Shown here: positions 1-7,257 of the stretch, piece by piece | Position numbering within the stretch: the stretch's first letter is position 1 | How the letters are laid out: the number at the start of each line of letters is the position of its first letter | Source: DATJFH01 sp035495815 | GTDB lineage: Bacteria; Acidobacteriota; Terriglobia; Bryobacterales; Bryobacteraceae | NCBI GenBank assembly: GCA_035495815.1 | Contig: DATJFH010000384.1 | Coordinates: 1 to 19,927, forward strand | Reading direction: 5' to 3' | Length of the DNA: 19,927 bases | Notes under the pieces: model-generated | Seen by the model: only the letters and a program-made list of their open reading frames with translations | Databases searched by the model: none | Told to the model about the DNA's origin: nothing | Translations under genes and position numbers: made by a program

Positions 1-645
1 CGCTGCCTGCTGCGTGGCAAGCAGTGGCTGTACGACTATGGCACGCACGTCCCGCTGCTGGTCCGCTGGCCCGGCGTGGCCAGGCCGGGCGCGGTGCGCG
101 ATGAGCTCTGCCTATCGCTCGATATGACCGCGTCCAGCCTCATGGCCGGAGGCATCGAGCAGCCGGAATGGTTCCATGGCCGCCCGCTGTTCGGCCCCAA
201 AGCCAGGCCGCGCGATTTCATCGTCACCGCGCGCGACCGCTGCGACGAAACCATCGAGCGCATCCGCTCTGTCCGCGACAGCCGCTACCGCTACATCCGC
301 AACTTCATGCCGGAGCGCCCCTACACGCAGTCCAACGCTTATATCGAAAGCTCCTACCCGACCCAGCGCGTCATCAAGGAGCTGCACGCCGCCGGTAAGC
401 TGAACGCCGTTCAGGAGCAGTGGATGGCCCCTCATAAGCCGCCCGTCGAGTTCTATGACACCCAGGCCGATCCGTTCCTGGTCCGCAACCTGGCGGCTTC
501 GCCCGAGCACAAGACACGGGTCGCCGGAATGTCGAAGCGCCTCGACGATTGGATAGCGGAGACAGGGGACAAGGGCGGCATTCCGGAGCCCGCGGAAGAG
601 TTGAACCAGTGGATCAATCGTCCCGGCAGAAAGAAGAAGAGGTAA
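1..645 (+). CDS. Sulfatase, C-terminal part (5' end outside window)
   Basis: The reading frame is open from base 1 and stops at TAA 643-645, giving 214 residues of a protein whose N-terminal half, with the formylglycine Cys and metal site, lies upstream. The visible start, KQWLYDYGTHVPLLVRWPG, matches the conserved stretch after the second metal-binding segment of type I sulfatases. A downstream stretch with RSVRDSRYRYIRNFMPERPY and later PPVEFYDTQADPFLVRNLA matches the sulfatase C-terminal subdomain, where 'RY+YI' and 'ELYDL..DP.E..NLA' patterns are typical. The wording most resembles proteins annotated as heparan N-sulfatase/sulfamidase-like, but substrate cannot be assigned without the active-site half. 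These enzymes hydrolyse sulfate esters or sulfamates and are usually exported. The C-terminus is basic (GRKKKR). The next sulfatase starts 6 nt downstream, so the two are probably co-transcribed. The family is well supported; the subfamily is tentative. Confidence 0.9.
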   Translation, partial: RCLLRGKQWLYDYGTHVPLLVRWPGVARPGAVRDELCLSLDMTASSLMAGGIEQPEWFHGRPLFGPKARPRDFIVTARDRCDETIERIRSVRDSRYRYIRNFMPERPYTQSNAYIESSYPTQRVIKELHAAGKLNAVQEQWMAPHKPPVEFYDTQADPFLVRNLAASPEHKTRVAGMSKRLDDWIAETGDKGGIPEPAEELNQWINRPGRKKKR

Positions 646-651
646 CCGGCC

Positions 652-2289
652 ATGCGGCGCAGACAGTTCAACCGCCTGCTGGCGGGCGCGGCGTTCGGCG
701 CCGCCGCCTTCCCCCTGCAGCCGGACAACCGCCCCAACATCGTCTTCCTGCTGACCGACGACCAGCGCCGCGACTCGCTGGGCTGCTACGGCAACCCGGA
801 AGTTCGCACCCCGCGCATCGATCAGCTCGCCGCCGGCGGCGTCCTCTTCGAGAATGCGTTCGTCACCAGCGCCATCTGCACGCCCAGCCGCGCCTGCTAC
901 TTCCTCGGCCAGTACGAGCACCGCCACGGCGTCAATTTCAACTCGGGAACCGCCCTCTCGCCGGCCGCCTGGGCGAACAGCTATCCCATGCTGCTGCGCA
1001 ATGCCGGCTACTTTACCGGCTACATCGGGAAGAACCACGTGCCGGTCGGAGCGCGGGGTTATGAGACCGGCGTCATCGAAAAAAGCTTCGATTTCTGGTA
1101 CGCCGGCCATCAGCACCTGACGTTCTATCCGAAAAGCCGTCATCCCATCTTCCGGCAGGCCAAAGCGGATACGCAGCCGGAAGTGCTGGGGGAGGGGGCT
1201 CTGAGCTTCCTCGATCCGCACGGCGCGTTCATCGGCGGAGCGGCGGCTTTCCTGAGGCAGCGGCCGGAGGGTAAGCCGTTCTGCCTGTCCATTGCCTTCA
1301 ACCTTCCCCATCGAGCCGGAACCGGTACCATGAAGCAACTGCCCTCCGACCCGGAGCTGTACCGTACCGCCTACCGGGATAAGATCGTCCAGTACCGGCT
1401 GGCGTCGAACTACGCTCCCAAAGCGGAGATCCGCAAACCCCGGCTGCCGGAGGACGTGCTTTACGCAAGGTACCGGCAGCACAGCTACGATTACGTCGAT
1501 TCGGAAGCCGGCGTGCGCGAACATCACGTGCGCTGCTACCAGACCATCACCGGCATCGACTCGGTCCTGGGCGCCATCCAGGATCAGCTCCGCAAGCTGG
1601 GGCTCGACCGCAATACCGTCATCGTGTTCGCCTCCGACCACGGCATCATGGACGGCGAGTACGGGCTCGGCGGCAAGGCTTTGAATTACGAGCCCTGCCT
1701 GCGGATTCCGATGATCGTCATGGATCCCCGGCTGCCCTCCTCGCGGCGCGGGAAGCGGCTGGGGGAGCTGGCGCAGTCGATCGATATCGCCCCCACCCTG
1801 CTCGACCTGGCCGGCGTCCCCATTCCCTCCACCATGCAGGGCCGCAGCTTGAAGCCGCTGCTCGCCGGCGCGAAGACCCGCTGGCGCGAGTATGCGTTTG
1901 CCGAAAACCTCTGGTCCACCGTCTTCGGCAACCCCCGCGTCGAAAGCGTGCGCTCCGCGGAATGGAAATACATCCGCTATTTCCCCACCGACCGGGCGCT
2001 GTTCTCCGGCGGCGACGACTACGGAGTGACCCCGGAACAGGCCCGCGCCTATCAGACCTGGCTGACGGCGTCGGTGCGCGGCTTGAAGCCCGCTTACGAA
2101 GAGCTGTTCCACGTCGCCGCCGATCCGGACGAGACCGTCAACCTGGCCGCCGATCCGCAGCGCCGGGACACGCTGGCGCGCATGCGAAGGGAGTGCGATC
2201 GCCTGGTACGGGAAGCCAAGGGCGACCTCGATTCTCCACCCCGGACCTTGCCCCTGCCCCGGTCCGGGAAGCCTACCGTTGCGGATTGA
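652..2289 (+). CDS. Exported formylglycine-dependent sulfatase
   Basis: A 545-aa type I sulfatase of the alkaline phosphatase superfamily. The N-terminus, MRRRQFNRLLAGAAFGAAAF, resembles a Tat signal (RR-x-F, then an Ala-rich stretch). Metal ligands D36-D37 lie in LLTDDQRRDSLGCYG. The sulfatase signature is C76-T-P-S-R80, where C76 would be oxidised to formylglycine by a sulfatase-modifying enzyme not present here. K127 and H129 (GKNH), H220 (FNLPH), D329-H330 (ASDHG) and K342 fit the remaining metal and sulfate ligands, so the catalytic set appears complete. The C-terminal subdomain has WKYIRYF and LFHVAADPDETVNLA. The predicted role is hydrolysis of a sulfate ester outside the cytoplasm; the substrate is unknown. 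The ATG at 652 is chosen because it retains the signal and sits 6 nt after the previous stop. A similar tandem partner lies upstream and a TonB receptor follows after 146 nt. Confidence 0.93.
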   Translation: MRRRQFNRLLAGAAFGAAAFPLQPDNRPNIVFLLTDDQRRDSLGCYGNPEVRTPRIDQLAAGGVLFENAFVTSAICTPSRACYFLGQYEHRHGVNFNSGTALSPAAWANSYPMLLRNAGYFTGYIGKNHVPVGARGYETGVIEKSFDFWYAGHQHLTFYPKSRHPIFRQAKADTQPEVLGEGALSFLDPHGAFIGGAAAFLRQRPEGKPFCLSIAFNLPHRAGTGTMKQLPSDPELYRTAYRDKIVQYRLASNYAPKAEIRKPRLPEDVLYARYRQHSYDYVDSEAGVREHHVRCYQTITGIDSVLGAIQDQLRKLGLDRNTVIVFASDHGIMDGEYGLGGKALNYEPCLRIPMIVMDPRLPSSRRGKRLGELAQSIDIAPTLLDLAGVPIPSTMQGRSLKPLLAGAKTRWREYAFAENLWSTVFGNPRVESVRSAEWKYIRYFPTDRALFSGGDDYGVTPEQARAYQTWLTASVRGLKPAYEELFHVAADPDETVNLAADPQRRDTLARMRRECDRLVREAKGDLDSPPRTLPLPRSGKPTVAD

Positions 2290-2363
2290 AGACGGACCGC
2301 TCCGGCGTGAGAAAACCGTCCCCGGGTTTGAAATTTTTCTATGGCCTGGGCCGGGGTTTGGTG

Positions 2364-2369
2364 TATACT
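2364..2369 (+). promoter_or_regulatory. Candidate -10 element of the TonB-receptor promoter
   Basis: TATACT, five of six matches to the sigma-70 -10 consensus, lies about 66 nt before the receptor start in the 146-nt gap 2290-2435. That gap is more AT-rich than its surroundings. No good -35 hexamer is found at 16-18 bp; a TTGAAA at 2328-2333 is about 30 bp away, too far. GGGTTTG occurs twice, at 2324-2330 and 2354-2360, just upstream. A convincing Rho-independent terminator for the sulfatase was not seen. The call rests on the hexamer and its position only. Confidence 0.35.
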
Positions 2370-2435
2370 CTCCACAACGTACTGAGATAGTCCATGATTC
2401 GGACTAATTGTTTCTATCGATAAAGGGGTTGACAA

Positions 2436-5400
2436 ATGCGTGTTTACGCTGTCTTGATGGGGACTTTTGTTTTTGCAGCCGCTTCCTTTGCCCAGGAAGT
2501 GACCGCCGGCGTCTATGGGAATGTTCTGGACGCTTCTTCGTCTGGAGTGCCCCGCGCATCAATCACGCTGCGCAATACCGAAACCGGCCGCACGATGCAG
2601 GCGCGGGCCGACGATTCGGGCGCATTTGTGATGACGCTGGTCCCCCCGGGCACTTATGACGTGACGGCGGAATCGACGGGGTTCCGCACGAGCCGGCTTG
2701 CCGGCGTGGTGCTGCGCGTCAATGACAACCGCCGTCTGAACTTCACTCTCGAAGTGGGGTCGGTAACCGAGCAGGTGACGGTGGAGGCGGAGCTGGTCTC
2801 CGTCAACACCGCCTCCGGCGCCACTAGCGCGGTGCTGGAAGGGCGGGAGATGCTGAAGATGCCGTCCAAGGGACGGTATGTTTTCCCCTTCGCCCTGACG
2901 ATGCCCGGAGCGATCTCTACGACGCCCGGCGACCGGCGCAACAACAACACCTCGGTGAACGGCGTGCGGCCCACGCATAACGCCTGGCTGCTGGACGGAG
3001 GCTACAACATCGATACTGGCGGCAATTGGGGCGCGCCGCTGGCGCCTGATGTCGAGACGGTGGCTGAATTCCGCGCCATCAGCGGGAACTACAGCGCCGA
3101 ATTCGGCATCGGAAGCGGCGCTCAGTTCAACGTCGTGACCAAGAGCGGGACCAACGATCTGCACGGGTCGGCCTACGAGTTTCTGCGCAACGACAAATTA
3201 AACGCCCGCAATTATTTCTCCCCCACGCGGCAATCCTTCCGCGGCAACGACTTCGGCTTTACCGTGGGCGGACCGGTCTTCATCCCGAAAATTTACAACG
3301 GCCGCAACAAGACTTTTTTCTTCGTCCACATCGGATTCATCAAGGAGCGCCGGCAGGAACTGTTCCAGCAGATTCTTCCCGAAATCCCCTATCGCACCGG
3401 TAATTTCAGCTCCCTCGGCAAAGCCCTCACCGATCCCACCACGAACGCCCCTTTTCCGGGTAACATCATCCCCGCGGCGCGGTTCGATAAGAACGCCCTG
3501 GGCTACATCAAAATGTACCCTGAGCTGAATTTTCGCGATTCGAGCGGGCGCAACTGGAGCGCCACGCAAGGCCGCGCCGATAACACCGGCGAGCGCATGT
3601 TCCGCGGGGATCACAACTTCGGCCAGAACCATCGATTGATGGGACGATACACGATGGAACTTCGAGTCAGTGATTACCGCGTCCAGCCTGGTTTCGAATG
3701 GCTGCAGCGCGAGGATAAGACACCGGCCCGCAACCTGGTGGTCGATTTCACTTCCACGCTGCGTCCGAACGTGATCAACGATTTGAACTTCGTCCGCTCC
3801 CACAATCGGATCATGCAATTTCCGCCGGACGTGAGCGGCTCGAGGTGGGGTATCTCGATTCCCAAGCTTTTCCCGACCAACGAGCAGACCTATCCCCTAT
3901 CCAACCTGAACCTGGGGAAGATCCCGGATAAGGTACCTAATATCAACATGGTCAACTACGCCAGCATCGCGCCTTCGGCGCCGTGGAGCAACTACCAAAC
4001 CATATACGATATCAAGGACAATCTTACCTGGATCAAAGGCGCCCACACCATCAAGACGGGTTTCGACTACGCTTACGAAATCAAGTTCGAGCCCACCAAT
4101 ACCAACGTTTTCGGCGATTTCAATTTTGACGGCAAGGTCACCGGCGACGCCTTTGCGGACCTGATTCTGGGAAAGGCGGCGCAGTATTCGGAGACCGACA
4201 CGGTGGCGTTCAATGACAACCGCCGCAACGCCTTCGAGGCATATGTGGACGACAACTGGAAAGTGAGCCGGCGCTTGAGTTTGAACATCGGCGTGCGCTA
4301 TTCCTATTTCCCGCCGGCGCATGAATTCAGTGACAAGTACCGCGTGGTGCGCCCGGCCAATTACAATCCTGCCAAGGCCGTGACACTGAACGCCCAAGGC
4401 CAGATCATCAAGAACAGCGGCGACCTTTTCAACGGCCTGGTGAATCCCGCCGATTACTGGGACTTCTCCAAGAGGAACTTCGCGCCTCGGGTGAGCTTCG
4501 CCTGGGATCTTTTCGGCGACGGCAAGACGGCGTTGCGCGGCGGCTTCGGAATGTTCTACAGCCGCGAGATTCTGGGCGCCTTTATTCTGATGTCGGGCAA
4601 CCCGCCTTTCGCCAAGCTGGTCGACCTGTTCAACACAAATTTGAGCAATCCGGGCGGCGGCGCGGCTCGCGATTTCGATCTGCCGACCACGCTGGGGTCC
4701 ATCGACACCAAGCAGCAGACTCCCTACACGGAGCAGTGGAATCTGAACATCCAGCGCTCGGTGCACAAGAGCACGCTGGTCGAAATCGGCTACTCCGGCT
4801 CGCGGGCGATCCACATGATGCGGACCCAGGACATCAACCAGCCGCTGGCTTCGGTGGGCATCGCCAACGGCTCGGTGAACGCCAATTTCCTTCGCCCTTA
4901 CAAGGGTTGGGGCAGGCTGGATCACCGTGAGCAGAGCTACATGTCCAACTACCATGGCCTGCACGGTTCGGTGCGCCGCAGCTACTCGAATGGCCTCAGC
5001 TACCACGTGGCCTATACCTGGTCGAAGGCGATCGACAACGCCGACTTTACGGGCGGCATTTACGGCTACGTGCCCAACACACAGAACTCGTCGGGTGAGC
5101 GCGGCCGCGCCAATTTCGACGCCGGTCACAACTTCGTCGTCAGCTACACTTATGAACTACCCTGGCTGAAGCACGCCACCGGCGTGGCGGGCCAGGCGCT
5201 GGGCGGATGGCAGTTGTCCGGCGTAAGCGTGTTCCAAAGCGGCCTTCCGCTGAATCCGCAGCTCGGGCGCGACATCGCCGGAGTCGGCGCGCCCGGTTCG
5301 CGGCAGCGCCCCGCCACCAGCGGCAGCCCGTTTATCGGGCACGGCGAACGGACCGCGACGCGCTGGTTCGATCAGTCAGTCTTCTCGGCGCCGGCTCTGG

Positions 5401-5654
5401 GGACATTCGCGCCCCTGGGCCGCAATGTCCTCAGCGCGCCAGGCATCAACAATTGGGACATCGCCATGTCGAAGATCTTCAAACTGCACGGCGAAAAGCC
5501 GACGCTCGAAGTGCGGGCCGAGTCGTACAACAGCTTCAACCACACCGAGTTCAACGCTGTCGGCAATACGTTCTATACGCCGGCGACTTTCGGCAGGGTA
5601 ACATCGGCTAAGAATGAGCGGTCGTTTATGGTTGGTATGCGTCTTCAGTTCTGA
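2436..5654 (+). CDS. Oar-like TonB-dependent receptor with N-terminal carboxypeptidase-regulatory-like domain
   Basis: A 1072-aa outer-membrane protein. The signal peptide MRVYAVLMGTFVFAAASFAQ ends at a plausible SFA/Q cleavage site. Residues about 22-115 form a carboxypeptidase-regulatory-like beta-sandwich (GNVLDASSSGVPRASITLRN, then PPGTYDVTAESTGF). Residues about 120-260 look like the plug, with SVNGVRPTHNAWLLDG, SGNYSAEFGIGSGAQFNVVTKSGTN and LHGSAYEFLRNDKLNARNYF, all typical of Oar-type receptors. The rest is a long beta-barrel ending in MRLQF, with the terminal Phe used for outer-membrane assembly. I see no obvious N-terminal TonB box, as is usual for this group. An AAAGGGG Shine-Dalgarno (2422-2428) about 7 nt before ATG 2436 supports the start. 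Such receptors are thought to import or bind large organic ligands using TonB energy; the ligand here is unknown. The two sulfatases upstream make a sulfated glycan or polymer possible, which is inference. The cytochrome gene overlaps its last 41 nt. Confidence 0.93.
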   Translation: MRVYAVLMGTFVFAAASFAQEVTAGVYGNVLDASSSGVPRASITLRNTETGRTMQARADDSGAFVMTLVPPGTYDVTAESTGFRTSRLAGVVLRVNDNRRLNFTLEVGSVTEQVTVEAELVSVNTASGATSAVLEGREMLKMPSKGRYVFPFALTMPGAISTTPGDRRNNNTSVNGVRPTHNAWLLDGGYNIDTGGNWGAPLAPDVETVAEFRAISGNYSAEFGIGSGAQFNVVTKSGTNDLHGSAYEFLRNDKLNARNYFSPTRQSFRGNDFGFTVGGPVFIPKIYNGRNKTFFFVHIGFIKERRQELFQQILPEIPYRTGNFSSLGKALTDPTTNAPFPGNIIPAARFDKNALGYIKMYPELNFRDSSGRNWSATQGRADNTGERMFRGDHNFGQNHRLMGRYTMELRVSDYRVQPGFEWLQREDKTPARNLVVDFTSTLRPNVINDLNFVRSHNRIMQFPPDVSGSRWGISIPKLFPTNEQTYPLSNLNLGKIPDKVPNINMVNYASIAPSAPWSNYQTIYDIKDNLTWIKGAHTIKTGFDYAYEIKFEPTNTNVFGDFNFDGKVTGDAFADLILGKAAQYSETDTVAFNDNRRNAFEAYVDDNWKVSRRLSLNIGVRYSYFPPAHEFSDKYRVVRPANYNPAKAVTLNAQGQIIKNSGDLFNGLVNPADYWDFSKRNFAPRVSFAWDLFGDGKTALRGGFGMFYSREILGAFILMSGNPPFAKLVDLFNTNLSNPGGGAARDFDLPTTLGSIDTKQQTPYTEQWNLNIQRSVHKSTLVEIGYSGSRAIHMMRTQDINQPLASVGIANGSVNANFLRPYKGWGRLDHREQSYMSNYHGLHGSVRRSYSNGLSYHVAYTWSKAIDNADFTGGIYGYVPNTQNSSGERGRANFDAGHNFVVSYTYELPWLKHATGVAGQALGGWQLSGVSVFQSGLPLNPQLGRDIAGVGAPGSRQRPATSGSPFIGHGERTATRWFDQSVFSAPALGTFAPLGRNVLSAPGINNWDIAMSKIFKLHGEKPTLEVRAESYNSFNHTEFNAVGNTFYTPATFGRVTSAKNERSFMVGMRLQF

Positions 5655-7257
5655 GCTGGCCCGCGCGGCCGGCTCCTGCCAGCCGTGTCATTCCGCGATA
5701 GACGCGAGCTATGGCGTCAGCGCCATGGCTCGCACGTTCTCCAGCCAAATCGGGTCGGTGGGCGACTGGGACCGGCGCAACACCTACTATCACGAAGCGT
5801 CCGGCCGCTGGTACCGCCTGTTCCGCAAAGAGGGCGGCTATTACGTGCGCCGCTGGCAGCAGGGCTTTCGCGGCGCGGAAACGAATGTCTTCGAGGCGCG
5901 GATCGAGTACGCTGTCGGCTCCGGCTCCCACGCCCGCAGCTTTCTCTACAAAGCGCCGGACGGTCGCCTCTTCGAGCTGCCGGTAAGCTGGTACGCCGGC
6001 GATGGCGGCCACTGGGCGATGAGTCCCGGCTTCGATCACGCCGCCCACTCCGATTTCCGGCGCGAGGTCTCGGCCGCCTGCCTGTTCTGCCACGCGGCCT
6101 ACGACCGGCGCGCGGCCATCGATTGCGAGCGCTGCCACGGGCCCGGCGCCGGGCACATCGCGGAGCCTTCCGCAGCCAGGATTGTCAACCCGGCGCGGCT
6201 CTCCCCCGTGCGCCGGGATGAGGTCTGCCTTCAGTGCCACCTCCAGACTACCAGCCGGGCGCTCCCCGACGCCATCCGTTTGAAGGACCGCTACCAGCCG
6301 GGCGAGCCGCTCTCTTCGCAGCGCCTCTTCTTCGACCATCCGGCCGGCGCCGGCATGGACGATAAGTTCGAGGTCAACAGCGCGGCCTACCGCCTCCGCC
6401 AGTCCGCCTGCCGGGGGCTGACTTGCACCACCTGCCACGACGCGCATCACCTGCGCAAAGTGGATGTGACTCAGGCCTGCCGCGGCTGCCACGCCGGTGA
6501 GCACGCGCGCCGCGAGCTGGACTGCGCCGGGTGCCACATGCCGCGCCACGCCGCCGACGACGCGCCCCACGTCACCCTGACCGATCATCGCATTCAGCGC
6601 CGGCCCTTGCCGCGCCGTCCGGCGCCGGAAGTTTATCGCGGTCCGGTCGCGCCCTATCTGCCCGCCGCTCCGGATCCGGTCTGGCTGGCGATTGCGCAGG
6701 TTCGGGACGGAACCAACCTGGTCGGCGGAATCAGCCGACTGGAGCCCCTGGCCCGCGCCGGGGACGAGCGCGCCTCGAAAGAACTGGCCGACGCTTACCG
6801 CAAGGCCGGACGGTATCGCGAGGCCGCCGATTGGAGCCTGCGCACGGGCGACCCCGGCCGCGCCGGCCAGATGCTGCTGCGGCTCAATCAGCTCGATGCC
6901 GCGTGGCAGGCCCTGAACGCGGGTATCGCCGCGAACCCGCGGGATGTGGACACCCTTCTCGCGCTCGGCGTCGCGTCGGGCCAACTCGGCCGCTTGGCCG
7001 ATTCGATCCGCTGGTTCCGCCAGGCCACGGTGATCCGGCCGGAGCTTCCACTGGGGTGGCTGAACCTGGCTGTGTCGCTCGAACAGTCAGGAGATTCGAA
7101 GGCCGCCGAATCCGCGTACCGCGAGGCGATCCGATGGCAGCCGGACTTCGCGGCCGCGCACGATCGCCTGGCCAACCTGCTGGCCGCCGGAGGCGACGCC
7201 GAGCAGTCGCGATACGAGCGATCGCTGGCGCGCTCCGGTCATTCGCCGAAGCAGTAA
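5614..7257 (+). CDS. Exported seven-haem cytochrome c with C-terminal TPR domain
   Basis: A 547-aa protein with seven CXXCH haem-binding motifs: CQPCH at 22-26, CLFCH 156-160, CERCH 171-175, CLQCH 205-209, CTTCH 271-275, CRGCH 289-293 and CAGCH 304-308. The last is followed by MPRH, a form common in cytochrome c554/DmsE-like multihaem proteins. From about residue 370 to 540 it has TPR-like helical pairs (WLNLAVSLEQSGDSKAAESAYREAIRWQP). The short N-terminus (MSGRLWLVCVFSSELARA) can act as a signal peptide, with cleavage just before the first haem. Haem attachment would require export and a cytochrome c maturation system. It probably carries out periplasmic or envelope electron transfer, with the TPR part as a docking surface; redox partners are unknown. 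It starts inside the receptor gene (41-nt overlap), which suggests translational coupling, although the Shine-Dalgarno is weak. It converges with the propeller gene and overlaps it by 19 nt. Confidence 0.9.
   Translation: MSGRLWLVCVFSSELARAAGSCQPCHSAIDASYGVSAMARTFSSQIGSVGDWDRRNTYYHEASGRWYRLFRKEGGYYVRRWQQGFRGAETNVFEARIEYAVGSGSHARSFLYKAPDGRLFELPVSWYAGDGGHWAMSPGFDHAAHSDFRREVSAACLFCHAAYDRRAAIDCERCHGPGAGHIAEPSAARIVNPARLSPVRRDEVCLQCHLQTTSRALPDAIRLKDRYQPGEPLSSQRLFFDHPAGAGMDDKFEVNSAAYRLRQSACRGLTCTTCHDAHHLRKVDVTQACRGCHAGEHARRELDCAGCHMPRHAADDAPHVTLTDHRIQRRPLPRRPAPEVYRGPVAPYLPAAPDPVWLAIAQVRDGTNLVGGISRLEPLARAGDERASKELADAYRKAGRYREAADWSLRTGDPGRAGQMLLRLNQLDAAWQALNAGIAANPRDVDTLLALGVASGQLGRLADSIRWFRQATVIRPELPLGWLNLAVSLEQSGDSKAAESAYREAIRWQPDFAAAHDRLANLLAAGGDAEQSRYERSLARSGHSPKQ

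Noticed and set aside
112..2112. 666-codon minus-strand ORF
   Set aside because: It lies fully antisense to two sulfatases with intact catalytic motifs. Its product is a Gly/Ala/Arg/Val-rich sequence with no domain pattern, typical of stop-poor antisense frames in GC-rich DNA.
2290..2435. Possible Rho-independent terminator after the sulfatase
   Set aside because: A GC-rich patch is followed by ATTTTTC, but no stable stem of adequate length sits directly before the T-run.
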